A stretch of DNA of 64,000 bases, from the NCBI RefSeq assembly GCF_030816235.1, contig NZ_JAUSXT010000001.1:3658001-3722000 (forward strand), read 5' to 3'. Of this stretch, positions 47,849 through 56,077 are shown one piece after another. The notes under the pieces are model-generated. The model worked only from the letters and a program-made list of their open reading frames with translations. It ran no database searches and was not told the DNA's origin. The translations under genes were made by a program, and so were the position numbers. The DNA is from Microbacterium sp. W4I4 (GTDB lineage: Bacteria; Actinomycetota; Actinomycetes; Actinomycetales; Microbacteriaceae). Each line of letters starts with the position of its first letter. Within the stretch, counting starts at the first letter, position 1.

Positions 47849-48883
47849 ATGGGGAAGAAGAAGAAGACTGTGGCGCTGGATCGCGTGAACGGGGTCGCCC
47901 CCGGTCTCATCGCGAAGACCAAGAAGCGTCTGGTCGTCGCGGGCGGACGCTCGCATCCGGCGCTGACTGCCGCGGTCGCCGCGGCACTGGGGCAGGAGAT
48001 GGCGCCCGTCGAGCACCGCACCTTCGCCTCGGGCGAGATCTACGCCCGCTTCGAGGTGTCGATCCGCGGCTGCGATCTGTTCATCGTGCAGTCCTTCGGG
48101 GAGCCGATCAACGAGTGGCTGATGGAGACGCTGATCATGCTGGATGCCGCCAAGCGCGCATCCGCCAAGCGCATCACCGTCGTCGCCCCGTACTACCCCT
48201 ACGCACGTCAGGACAAGAAGGGCCGCGGCCGCGAGCCGATCAGTGCCCGTCTGGTCGCCGACATGCTCAAGGTCGCCGGTGCGGACCGTGTGATGAGCGT
48301 CGACCTGCACGCCGCTCAGATCCAGGGTTTCTTCGACGGGCCCGTCGACCACCTCTTCGCCAAGCCCGTTCTTCTCGAGCACTTCCGCAGCACCCTCACA
48401 CCGGAGGACCGTGAGACGCTCACCATCGTCTCGCCCGACATGGGCCGCGTCCGTGTCGCCGATACCTGGTCGGACAGTCTGAACGCGCCGCTGGCGATCA
48501 TCCACAAGCGCCGCGACCCGAAGGTCGCCAACCAGGTCTCCGTGCACGAGATCGTCGGCGCCGTCGAGGGTCGTACCTGCCTGCTCGTCGACGACATGAT
48601 CGACACCGGCGGCACGATCGTCAAGGCCGCCCAGGCGCTCAAGGCCAGTGGCGCCCGCAGGGTGATCGTCGCCGCCACGCACGCGATCTTCAGCGACCCG
48701 GCATCCCACCGCCTGCAGGACGAGGCGATCGACGAGGTGGTCATCACCGACACGATCCCACTGACCGAGTCGCGCCGCTGGGAAGGACTCACCATCCTGC
48801 CCATCGCCCCGCTGCTCGCTGCGGCGATCAAGCAGGTCTTCGAAGACGGCTCGGTCACGAGCATGTTCAACGGCGACGCCTGA
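47849..48883 (+). CDS. prs: ribose-phosphate pyrophosphokinase
   Basis: PRPP synthetase of 344 residues; the family is usually 310-330, the excess being a Lys-rich N-terminal extension of about 20 residues. FASGEIYARFEVSIRGCDLFIVQS, the ATP/ribose loop VAPYYPYARQDKKGRGREPISARL near 110-135, VDLHAAQIQGFFDGPVDHL near 150 and the PRPP-binding VDDMIDTGGTI near 248-258 are conserved. It lies 9 nt after glmU, almost certainly in the same transcript as tRNA-Gln and glmU. Confidence 0.95.
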   Translation: MGKKKKTVALDRVNGVAPGLIAKTKKRLVVAGGRSHPALTAAVAAALGQEMAPVEHRTFASGEIYARFEVSIRGCDLFIVQSFGEPINEWLMETLIMLDAAKRASAKRITVVAPYYPYARQDKKGRGREPISARLVADMLKVAGADRVMSVDLHAAQIQGFFDGPVDHLFAKPVLLEHFRSTLTPEDRETLTIVSPDMGRVRVADTWSDSLNAPLAIIHKRRDPKVANQVSVHEIVGAVEGRTCLLVDDMIDTGGTIVKAAQALKASGARRVIVAATHAIFSDPASHRLQDEAIDEVVITDTIPLTESRRWEGLTILPIAPLLAAAIKQVFEDGSVTSMFNGDA

Positions 48884-48942
48884 GTTTCAGAGGGTGCGCA
48901 GGCTCCACAGATTCTCATAGGCGGATGCCGCAGGCTGGGGGA

Positions 48943-49389
48943 ATGAACACCCCTCCCGCTCTTCGCACCGGTGCCGCCCTCGCGGGCGTGGCCGGTGCCC
49001 TGCTGCTGGCCGGATGCTCGGGCGCGGCGCAGGCCGAGTCCCCGAAGGCCGATCCGGCGCCGACGTCCACCGATTCCACGGCGCCCTACGCCGACGGCAC
49101 CTACACGGCCGACGGCGCGTACAAGACGCCCGAGACGGTGGAGTCGATCTCGGTCACGATCACCCTGAAGGACGACGTCGTCACCGACGTCGAGGTCACC
49201 GGAGAGCCGCTCACCCGGGAGACCACCCGCTACCAGGGGCAGTTCGTCGCCGGCATCGCGGATGTCGTCGTCGGGCACAGGCTCGACGAGCTTCAGGTCG
49301 ACCGGGTCGCCGGCTCCTCGCTGACCAGCGGCGGCTTCGATCAGGCGCTCGTGAAGATCAAGGACGAGGCCGCGGCCGCGGCGAAGTAG
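48943..49389 (+). CDS. FMN-binding lipoprotein (extracytoplasmic flavoprotein)
   Basis: Small lipoprotein of 148 residues. Lipobox LLAGC puts the lipidated cysteine at residue 25, followed by a Ser/Thr/Pro-rich linker to about 50 and an FMN-bind domain to the end (DGTYTADGAYKTPE at the start). The flavinylation motif reads AGSSLTS at 123-129 instead of the usual SGATxTS, so the FMN-acceptor residue would be Ser126 rather than Thr. ApbE, encoded 29 nt downstream, should attach FMN. It probably carries electrons outside the membrane from the downstream oxidoreductase. Confidence 0.85.
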   Translation: MNTPPALRTGAALAGVAGALLLAGCSGAAQAESPKADPAPTSTDSTAPYADGTYTADGAYKTPETVESISVTITLKDDVVTDVEVTGEPLTRETTRYQGQFVAGIADVVVGHRLDELQVDRVAGSSLTSGGFDQALVKIKDEAAAAAK

Positions 49390-49418
49390 GTCGGTGGCGG
49401 CGTGAGCGCGGTCCTGTC

Positions 49419-50285
49419 GTGAGCATCTGGGGATTCGAGGCGATCGGCACCCGATGGGAGATCGTCGCGGACGAGCCGCTGCCCGCCTCGGAACTCGTCG
49501 CGGTCACCGCGGTGATCGCTCGCTTCGACGCCGAGTGGTCTCGGTTCCGGGCGGACTCCGTCGTGTCGCGACTGCGCGCGCACGGTGGCGCTGTTCCTGC
49601 TCCGGAGGACGCGACGGTCATGCTCGAGCTGTATCGGGAGCTGTCCACGGCGACCGGTGGCGCCGTGAACCCGCTGATCGGAGCAGGCCTGGAGGCGCTC
49701 GGCTACGACGCCGATTTCACCCTGCACCCCGGCGAGCCGCAGGCGGCACCCCGGGACTGGGAGCGGATGCTGCGCTTGACATCGTCCGAGCTGACTCTCC
49801 GAGAGCCGGCGACGATCGACATCGGCGCCCTGGGGAAGGGGCGCCTGGTCGACCTGGTCGCAGAGACCCTCGCGACCGTACCCGGGCGCCTCATCGTGGA
49901 TGCCGGGGGAGACCTGCGCGTCCGCGGTGGAAGCGCGCGGGTCGGGCTGGAGCATCCGTACGACCCGACCTCCGCGATAGGCGTGGTCGAGGTGGCCGAC
50001 CGGGCACTGTGCGCGTCGGCCGTGAACCGCCGCGCCTGGGGCGACGGACTGCACCACGTGCTCGACGCGCGAACCGGGCGGCCGGTGCGCACGTGGGCGG
50101 CGACCTGGGCCATCGCCGACGACGCCATGCACGCGGATGCCATCGCGACCGCGCTGTTCTTCGACGGCGGGGCGGAGCTGGCCGCCCGCTGGGGCGTCGA
50201 CTGGGTGCGGATGTCGACCGACGGGAGGGCCGAATGGTCGCACGGTTTCGACGGAGAACTGTTCGGGACCGAGCCCGCACCATGA
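49419..50285 (+). CDS. apbE: FAD:protein FMN transferase (ApbE)
   Basis: Flavin transferase of 288 residues that cleaves FAD and links FMN to a Ser/Thr of exported flavoproteins. FDAEWSRFRADSVVSRL, GGAVNPLIGAGLEALGYD, IDIGALGKGRLVDLVAE near 131-147, VDAGGDLRVRG near 160-170 and HHVLDARTGRPV near 211 match the family; the metal-site residues in WAIADDAMHADAIATALFF are present. No signal peptide or lipobox is seen, so it is either cytosolic or exported in an unrecognised way. The GTG start was chosen because it leads straight into the domain. Confidence 0.9.
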   Translation: MSIWGFEAIGTRWEIVADEPLPASELVAVTAVIARFDAEWSRFRADSVVSRLRAHGGAVPAPEDATVMLELYRELSTATGGAVNPLIGAGLEALGYDADFTLHPGEPQAAPRDWERMLRLTSSELTLREPATIDIGALGKGRLVDLVAETLATVPGRLIVDAGGDLRVRGGSARVGLEHPYDPTSAIGVVEVADRALCASAVNRRAWGDGLHHVLDARTGRPVRTWAATWAIADDAMHADAIATALFFDGGAELAARWGVDWVRMSTDGRAEWSHGFDGELFGTEPAP

Positions 50286-50306
50286 CGGATAGGGAAGAGT
50301 AGAGGG

Positions 50307-51857
50307 GTGATACCGTCTCTCACCGCGCTGCGGCAGCGCGTGCTCGCCGTGCTCGGCGGCCTCTCGATGTACCGGCTCGTCTTCTTCGCCCTGGTTGCGC
50401 TGGCGCTTCTCGCGCTCGGCTTCTCCTTCGTCGGGGTGCTCACCCCGACGGCCGCGGAGATTCTGGCCTCCTTCGCGGTGCTGGCCGTGACGATCTCGCT
50501 GGTCGACGCCATCGCCCAGCGCATCCTGCGCCTGCCGTGGCGCATCGAATCCTCGCTGGTCACCGCGCTCATCCTGCTGTTCGTGCTGCAGCCGTCGCTG
50601 ACCGCGACGGGGCTCGCGGGCAACGCACTCGCCGGTGCCGTCGCGAGCCTGTCGAAGTACCTGATCGCCTGGCGCGGACGCCACATCCTCAACCCGGCGG
50701 CTTTCGGCGCGGCGATCGTCACCGTCTTCGGACTGGGCTCGTTCTCCTCCTGGTGGGTCGGCACTCCGGCGCTGTCGATCGCCGTCGCAGTGCTCGGCCT
50801 GATCGTGCTGTGGCGCACCGAGAAGGTGCGCATCGTGCTGGTGTTCCTGCTGGTCGTGGTGGGCGTCTCCGTGGTGCGCCAGGCCGTGCAGGCACAGGCT
50901 GCGGGGCTGGGCTTCACGCTGCAGGATGCGATCTTCTTCTCCGTCGCGCAGACGCCCTACCTCTTCCTCGGCGCGTTCATGCTCTCCGAGCCGCTCACCC
51001 TGCCGCCGCGGCGCTGGCAGCAGTTCAGCGTCGCCGCGCTCGTCGGCGTGCTGGCCGGCTGGCCGATCATGATCGGCAGCCTGTTCACGCTCGGTCAGGA
51101 GCGCGCGCTGCTCATCGGGAACCTCCTCGCGTTCGCCTTCGCCGTGCGCGGTTCGGTGCGGCTGGTGCTGGAGAAGCGGCAGATGGTGACACCGACGGCG
51201 CAGGAGCTCACTTTCCGTACGAAGGGGCGGCTGAGCTTCCTTCCCGGACAGTACCTCGAACTCGATGTGCCGCATCGGCGGCCGGACGCCAGAGGCACCC
51301 GGCGCGAGTTCAGCATCGTCTCCGCGCCGGCCGACCTTCCGACCCTGCGCATCGCCTACAAGAACGGCGATCAGAAGCATCCGTCCAGCTACAAGCGCGC
51401 CCTCGCCGCGGCCGAGCCGGGGGCAGTGCTGGCCGTCACCGGCACCTGGGGCGACTTCGTGCTGCCGCGCGGCGATGCGCCTGTGCTGATGGTCGCGGCC
51501 GGGATCGGCGTGACGCCGTTCGTCTCGCAGTTGCGGCAGATGCAGGCACGTGGCGTCGAGCGCGACGTGGTGCTCGTCTACGTGGCATCCGACGCCTCGG
51601 AGCTGGCTTTCCGCGACGAGCTGGAGGCCACCGGGGTGCGCGCTGTGGTCTTCACCCGTGACGAGCCGACCGGGCTGTCGCCGAACTGGTCGTGGGCGCA
51701 GGGCGTGCGCCTGGACGCGGCGGGCCTGGAGTGCGTCGTTCCCGACATCGCCTCCCGGCACGCCTTCATCTCCGGCCCGCCGAGGCTGATCGCCGATCTC
51801 GCTCCCGCGTTGCAGAAGACCCGCAGTCTGACGACCGACGCGTTCGCCGGTTACTGA
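50307..51857 (+). CDS. RnfD/NqrB-like membrane domain fused to ferredoxin-NAD(P)+ reductase domain
   Basis: Fusion protein of 516 residues. The membrane part (about 20-282) has nine or ten helices with RnfD/NqrB signatures HILNPAAFGAAIV near 126-138 and FMLSEPLTLPP near 224-234. The cytosolic part (from about 290) is a ferredoxin reductase-type module: FLPGQYLELD near 311-320, FAD motif RREFSIVS at 332-339 and NAD(P)-binding AAGIGVTPFVSQLR from 397. Electrons should pass from NAD(P)H through FAD across the membrane to the FMN lipoprotein. The GTG start lies 21 nt after apbE. Its end overlaps the convergent histidine kinase by 7 nt. Confidence 0.87.
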   Translation: MIPSLTALRQRVLAVLGGLSMYRLVFFALVALALLALGFSFVGVLTPTAAEILASFAVLAVTISLVDAIAQRILRLPWRIESSLVTALILLFVLQPSLTATGLAGNALAGAVASLSKYLIAWRGRHILNPAAFGAAIVTVFGLGSFSSWWVGTPALSIAVAVLGLIVLWRTEKVRIVLVFLLVVVGVSVVRQAVQAQAAGLGFTLQDAIFFSVAQTPYLFLGAFMLSEPLTLPPRRWQQFSVAALVGVLAGWPIMIGSLFTLGQERALLIGNLLAFAFAVRGSVRLVLEKRQMVTPTAQELTFRTKGRLSFLPGQYLELDVPHRRPDARGTRREFSIVSAPADLPTLRIAYKNGDQKHPSSYKRALAAAEPGAVLAVTGTWGDFVLPRGDAPVLMVAAGIGVTPFVSQLRQMQARGVERDVVLVYVASDASELAFRDELEATGVRAVVFTRDEPTGLSPNWSWAQGVRLDAAGLECVVPDIASRHAFISGPPRLIADLAPALQKTRSLTTDAFAGY

Positions 51858-53374
51858 GCCGGAGTCGGGACGGGCGCGGTCGGCGGCTGCGGCGCCGACG
51901 GAGGGGCGGCGGGTGCCACCGGCAGGCGCACCGTGAAGGTCGTGTCGCCCGGGGCGCTGGTGACGTCGACGCTGCCGCCGTGCCCCTCGACGATGGCCTT
52001 CGCGATGGCGAGGCCCAGGCCGGTGCCACCGGACTGCCGGGCGCGCGACACGTCGCCGCGGGCGAAGCGGGCGAACAGCTCCTCGCGCACGTCTGGATCT
52101 ATGCCGGGGCCGTCGTCGTGCACGCGCAGCACCGCCGACTGCGCCTCCACGGCGAGCGACAGGGTGATCGTCGTGCCTGCCGGCGTGTGCGTGCGGGCAT
52201 TGGCCAGCAGGTTGGCGAGAACCTGGTGCAGGCGTCCCGCATCGCCGGAGAGCAGGACCGGCTGCTCGGGGACGTCCAGCTCCCAGTCGTGGTCGAGGGC
52301 GGTCGGCTGCGCATCGGAGAGCGCCTCCACGGCGAGCTGCGTGAGATCGACGGAGCCCCGCACCAGCTCCTGGCCCTCGTCGAGTCGGGCGAGCAGCAGC
52401 AGATCCTCGACCAGACGCGTCATTCTCAGCGACTGCGCCTGGATGCGCTCCAGGGCGGACGTGGTGTCTGCGACGGTGTCCGGGCCCTGGTTCTGGCTCA
52501 GCGCCCGCAGCGAGAGCTCGGAGTAGCCGCGGATGGAGGCCAGCGGTGTGCGCAGCTCATGGCTGGCATCCGCGACGAATCGCCGCATCCGCTCCTCGTT
52601 GCGCTGACGCGCAGCCAGTGACGTGTCGACGTGGTCGAGCAGAGTGTTCAGAGCGATGCCCACGCGGCCGACCTCGGTGCGCGGATCGGCCTCGTACTCG
52701 GGCACGCGCTCGGTGATGCTCACCTCACCGCGATCCAGCGGCTGGCCTGCGACGCGCGTGGCGGTGGCGGCGACTGCGCGCAGCGGACGCAGACCCATGC
52801 TGATGGTCAGGGCGGTGGTGATCGCGAGCAGCAGCAGACCGCCCAGGGTCGCGAGCGCGATCACGGTGAACAGGTCGCCCAGGGTGCCCTGGATCTCCGC
52901 ACGGGAGAGACCGGTGACCACGATCGTGCCGTTTTCGGTCTGCGAGATCGTGACGAGGTAGGACCCGCCGGAGTGCAGGGACACGACGGCGCTGCCGTCG
53001 GAGCGCAGCGCCTGGGTGAGCTCGAACAGATCGCCGGCGGAGAGGCTCTGAAGGCCGTCCGAGGACACCGTGACCCCCGAGGCGGACTGGTTCGGCGGCT
53101 GCACGGCGAGCAGCAGCCCGAGGGGCACGCGCCGGCCGGTGAGCACCCGGTCCGCGGTCAGCTCTGTTCCTCTGATACTGGTCAGCGCCTCGGTGTCGGT
53201 CACCCATCCCTTGATGCCGGCTGAGTAGCTGGACAGCTGATCCCGCAGACGCTGCTCGAGCGAGTTGCCGAGCGTGGCGCTGGTGATGATGGCGACCACC
53301 ACGAGGATGAGGGAGACGAAGCCGATCACGGCGGCCATCAGCCGCGCCTGCAGGCTCACCGGGCGTGCGAACAC
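51851..53374 (-). CDS. two-component sensor histidine kinase
   Basis: Membrane kinase of 507 residues. Helices at about 12-34 and 165-192 flank an extracellular sensor domain of about 130 residues; a HAMP domain follows (193-250). The phosphoacceptor is His272 in DASHELRTPLASIRGYSEL, with the N box near 388, G1 DDGPGID at 421-427 and G2 GGTGLGLAIAK near 449-459. The last 22 residues are Pro/Ala-rich. The GTG start lies 6 nt after the response regulator stop. The sensor domain gives no clue to the signal. Confidence 0.92.
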   Translation of the reverse strand: MFARPVSLQARLMAAVIGFVSLILVVVAIITSATLGNSLEQRLRDQLSSYSAGIKGWVTDTEALTSIRGTELTADRVLTGRRVPLGLLLAVQPPNQSASGVTVSSDGLQSLSAGDLFELTQALRSDGSAVVSLHSGGSYLVTISQTENGTIVVTGLSRAEIQGTLGDLFTVIALATLGGLLLLAITTALTISMGLRPLRAVAATATRVAGQPLDRGEVSITERVPEYEADPRTEVGRVGIALNTLLDHVDTSLAARQRNEERMRRFVADASHELRTPLASIRGYSELSLRALSQNQGPDTVADTTSALERIQAQSLRMTRLVEDLLLLARLDEGQELVRGSVDLTQLAVEALSDAQPTALDHDWELDVPEQPVLLSGDAGRLHQVLANLLANARTHTPAGTTITLSLAVEAQSAVLRVHDDGPGIDPDVREELFARFARGDVSRARQSGGTGLGLAIAKAIVEGHGGSVDVTSAPGDTTFTVRLPVAPAAPPSAPQPPTAPVPTPAQ

Positions 53375-53380
53375 GATCGC

Positions 53381-54109
53381 CTACTGCGGGGACTTGATCA
53401 TGTAGCCGACTCCGCGCACGGTGTGCAGCAGGGGAGTGCGGCCGGCGTCGATCTTCTTGCGCAGGTACGAGATGTACAGCTCGACGACCGAGGACTTGCC
53501 GCCGAAGTCGTAGCTCCACACCCGGTCGAGGATCTGCGCCTTGGACAGCACGCGGCGCTCGTTGCGCATCAGGAAGCGCAGCAGCTCGAACTCGGTGGCG
53601 GTCAGTTCGATCTCGTCGTCGCCGCGCATGACCTCGTGGCTGTCCTCGTTGAGGGAGAGGTCAGCGACCCGCAGGATCGACTGCTCGTCCTCGGTGCGGC
53701 CCTGGCCCGAACGGCGGATCACAGCCCGCAGGCGCGCGATGACCTCCTCCAGGCTGAACGGCTTGGTGACGTAGTCGTCGCCGCCGGCGGTGAGCCCGGC
53801 GATGCGATCTCCGAGGGAGTCCTTGGCGGTGAGGAAGACCACGGGGACCAGGTTGCCGGCCTCGCGCAGGCGGCGCAGAACGCCCATGCCGTCGAGATCC
53901 GGCATCATGACGTCCAGCACGAGTGCGTCGGGCTCGAAGTCGTGCGCGACCTGCAGCGCCTCCAGTCCGGAGCCGGCGGTGCGCACCTCCCAGCCCTCCA
54001 TGCGCAGCGCCATCGCCAGCAGGTCGGTGAGCATGGGCTCATCGTCGACCGCGAGGATGCGCAGCGGTCCGCCGTCGGCGCGGCGGAGGTCCGGGTGATC
54101 GTGACTCAT
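53381..54109 (-). CDS. OmpR-family response regulator
   Basis: Regulator of 242 residues. The receiver has acidic Asp22/Asp23, phosphoacceptor Asp66, Thr94 and Lys116. The C-terminal winged helix (about 145-240) contains LTATEFELLRFLMRNERRVLSKAQILDRVWSYDFGGKSSVVELYISYLRKKID and ends RGVGYMI. It resembles actinobacterial TcrA/TrcR-type regulators. It is the first gene of the pair with the kinase. Direct repeats near its -10 box suggest autoregulation. Confidence 0.93.
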   Translation of the reverse strand: MSHDHPDLRRADGGPLRILAVDDEPMLTDLLAMALRMEGWEVRTAGSGLEALQVAHDFEPDALVLDVMMPDLDGMGVLRRLREAGNLVPVVFLTAKDSLGDRIAGLTAGGDDYVTKPFSLEEVIARLRAVIRRSGQGRTEDEQSILRVADLSLNEDSHEVMRGDDEIELTATEFELLRFLMRNERRVLSKAQILDRVWSYDFGGKSSVVELYISYLRKKIDAGRTPLLHTVRGVGYMIKSPQ

Positions 54110-54120
54110 GCGTCCAGTGT

Positions 54121-54185
54121 GCGCGCCCGCGCCTCAAGAATCCAATGGGAATCCTATGGAGCTTCTGTGTGCGGCGCGGGCGCGC
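54121..54185. promoter_or_regulatory. response-regulator promoter region with direct repeats inside a GC inverted repeat
   Basis: GAATCC occurs at 54138-54143 and 54149-54154, exactly 11 bp apart, the spacing of OmpR-type tandem sites. The second copy overlaps a TAGGAT -10 box (minus strand, 54156-54151) for the regulator gene. The region is bounded by a perfect 13-bp inverted repeat, GCGCGCCCGCGCC at 54121-54133 and its complement at 54173-54185, which may also end the gnd transcript. Confidence 0.55.
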
Positions 54186-54194
54186 CCGGATGCC

Positions 54195-55643
54195 TCAGTG
54201 GGTGTCTTCGGCTTCGATTTCGGTGCGGTTGCCGGACCAGAGGGTGTGGAAGGTGCCGGGCTTGTCGGTGCGCTTGTAGGTGTGTGCGCCGAAGAAGTCG
54301 CGTTGTCCCTGGACGAGAGCTGCGGGCAGGCGGTCGGCGCGGATCCCGTCGTAGTACGACAGCGAGGAGCTGAACGCGGGGGCGGGGATGCCGGCTTCGG
54401 CGGCGGCGATGACCACGCGCCGCCAGGCGCCCTGGGCGCGGGTGAGGGCCTCGGCGAAGTACGGTGCGGTCAGCAGCACGGGCAGCTCGGGAGCCTCGGC
54501 GTAGGCGTCGGCGATGCGGTTGAGGAACTGGGCGCGGATGATGCACCCGCCGCGCCAGATCTTCGACACGGCTCCGAGGTCGATCTGCCAGTCGTACTCG
54601 CCAGCTCCCGCACGGATCTCATCGAACCCCTGGCTGTAGGCGACGATCTTCGACGCGTACAGGGCCAGGCGCACGTCCTCGATGAAGGCGTCCTCGTCCT
54701 CGACTTCGAACGCGTCCTCGGGTCCGGGCAGGAACCCGGCTGCCGCGCGCTGCTCGGGGTGCGAGGACAGGGAACGGGCGAAGGTCGCCTCCGCGATCCC
54801 GGACACCGGAACACCCAAAGACAGCGCGGTCTGCACGGTCCACGCGCCGGTGCCCTTGGCACCTGCCTGGTCCACGATGACATCCACCAGCGGCAGCCCG
54901 GTCTCCGCGTCCACCTGACGCAGCACCTCGGCGGTGATCTCGATCAGGTACGACTCCAGCTCGCCACGGTTCCACTCGGCGAAGATGTCCGCGATCTGCG
55001 CGGGGGACTTGCCGGTGCCGCGGCGGATCAGGTCGTACGCCTCGGCGATGAGCTGCATGTCGGCGTACTCGATGCCGTTGTGCACCATCTTCACGAAATG
55101 CCCCGCACCGTCGTGACCGATGTGCGTCACACACGGCTCACCCTCCGCGACCGCGGCGATCGAGCGGAGGATCGGGCCGAGCGTCACCCACGACTCATCC
55201 GACCCGCCCGGCATGATGGACGGCCCGAGCAGTGCGCCCTCCTCACCACCGGAGATCCCCGCACCGACGAAATTGATGCCCGTCTCACGGACCGCCTTCT
55301 CACGGCGGATCGTGTCGGGGAAGTACGCGTTGCCCCCATCGACGATGATGTCGCCCGGCTCGAAGACCCGCACCAGCTCATCGATCACCGCATCCGTGGG
55401 CCCACCGGCCTTGACCATGATGATCGCCGTCCGCGGCTGCTGCAGACTCGCGGCGAACTCCTCGTACGAGAACGCCGCAACGAACCCCGCCTCCGGATGA
55501 GCCGAGACCAGCTCATCCGTCTTGGCGCGGCTGCGGTTCAGCACCGCCACCGTGTTGCCCTCACGCGACGCAAGATTGCGGGCCAGGTTCGATCCCATCA
55601 CGGCGAGTCCGACGACTCCGATATTGGCAGATGCTTCGGGCAC
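54195..55643 (-). CDS. gnd: 6-phosphogluconate dehydrogenase, NADP-dependent decarboxylating
   Basis: Pentose-phosphate pathway enzyme of 482 residues, the long Gnd form. The Rossmann motif is GLAVMGSNLARN near the N-terminus, with GAGISGGEEGALLGPSIMPGG near 130 and the catalytic KMVHNGIEYADMQL near 185-198. The substrate-binding tail ends YKRTDKPGTFHTLWSG. The GTG at 55643 was preferred because GAGGAG lies 6-11 nt upstream; an ATG at 55661 would add six residues (MIEELS) containing that site. Confidence 0.94.
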   Translation of the reverse strand: MPEASANIGVVGLAVMGSNLARNLASREGNTVAVLNRSRAKTDELVSAHPEAGFVAAFSYEEFAASLQQPRTAIIMVKAGGPTDAVIDELVRVFEPGDIIVDGGNAYFPDTIRREKAVRETGINFVGAGISGGEEGALLGPSIMPGGSDESWVTLGPILRSIAAVAEGEPCVTHIGHDGAGHFVKMVHNGIEYADMQLIAEAYDLIRRGTGKSPAQIADIFAEWNRGELESYLIEITAEVLRQVDAETGLPLVDVIVDQAGAKGTGAWTVQTALSLGVPVSGIAEATFARSLSSHPEQRAAAGFLPGPEDAFEVEDEDAFIEDVRLALYASKIVAYSQGFDEIRAGAGEYDWQIDLGAVSKIWRGGCIIRAQFLNRIADAYAEAPELPVLLTAPYFAEALTRAQGAWRRVVIAAAEAGIPAPAFSSSLSYYDGIRADRLPAALVQGQRDFFGAHTYKRTDKPGTFHTLWSGNRTEIEAEDTH

Positions 55644-55745
55644 TGATAGCTCCTCGATCATGGATTCAGGTGATCTCAGAGTATCGGCTGCCGTACGCCG
55701 GAGATCCGTTCGTGTCACGAACGGGGACGGGGGTCGTCGACCCGC

Positions 55746-55871
55746 TCAGTCCTTGCGGTAGCCGGAGCGTCCCATGAAGAACATCGCGGCGAAGGCCGAG
55801 ACCACGCCGCACACGGCGATCGCGCCGATGATCCAGAAGATGACGTGGGAGAGGAAGGCGGCATCGAGCAT
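55746..55871 (-). CDS. 41-residue single-helix membrane protein
   Basis: A short frame reads MLDAAFLSHVIFWIIGAIAV and continues CGVVSAFAAMFFMGRSGYRKD. A hydrophobic segment from about 7 to 33 is followed by a basic tail, fitting an N-out/C-in single-helix protein. It fills the gap between gnd and the rplY leader, with the ATG at 55871 and TGA at 55746. The ribosome site is weak (GGTGAC). Similar tiny membrane proteins occur near gnd in related genomes as far as I recall; a function is not known. Confidence 0.6.
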   Translation of the reverse strand: MLDAAFLSHVIFWIIGAIAVCGVVSAFAAMFFMGRSGYRKD

Positions 55872-56077
55872 GTCACCAGCCTACCGGGGTTTCGGGTACG
55901 ATGAAGGAGTTCCTCGGCGAGGGATGTCGCGCGTGCGCGCTCATCCGTGATCGACGCGGTGATGTGAAGCCCCATGGTCAGATGAGCATCGTGGTCTCGC
56001 GTCCTCGAGTCCGTGCCGAGGCGCCGACACCATCGACCACCGCGCGGCTCGTCGCCGCGCGTCTGAAGGAGAACATC
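55872..56077 (+). promoter_or_regulatory. rplY promoter and long 5' leader
   Basis: TACGAT at 55897-55902 is a plausible -10, giving a leader of about 170 nt, unusually long for this region. The leader has complementary GCGC-rich stretches (for example CGCGCGTGCGCGC near 55928 and CCGCGCGGCTCGTCGCCGCGCG near 56040). Ribosomal protein genes often carry autoregulatory leaders, so a structured element is possible; none is recognised. Confidence 0.4.
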
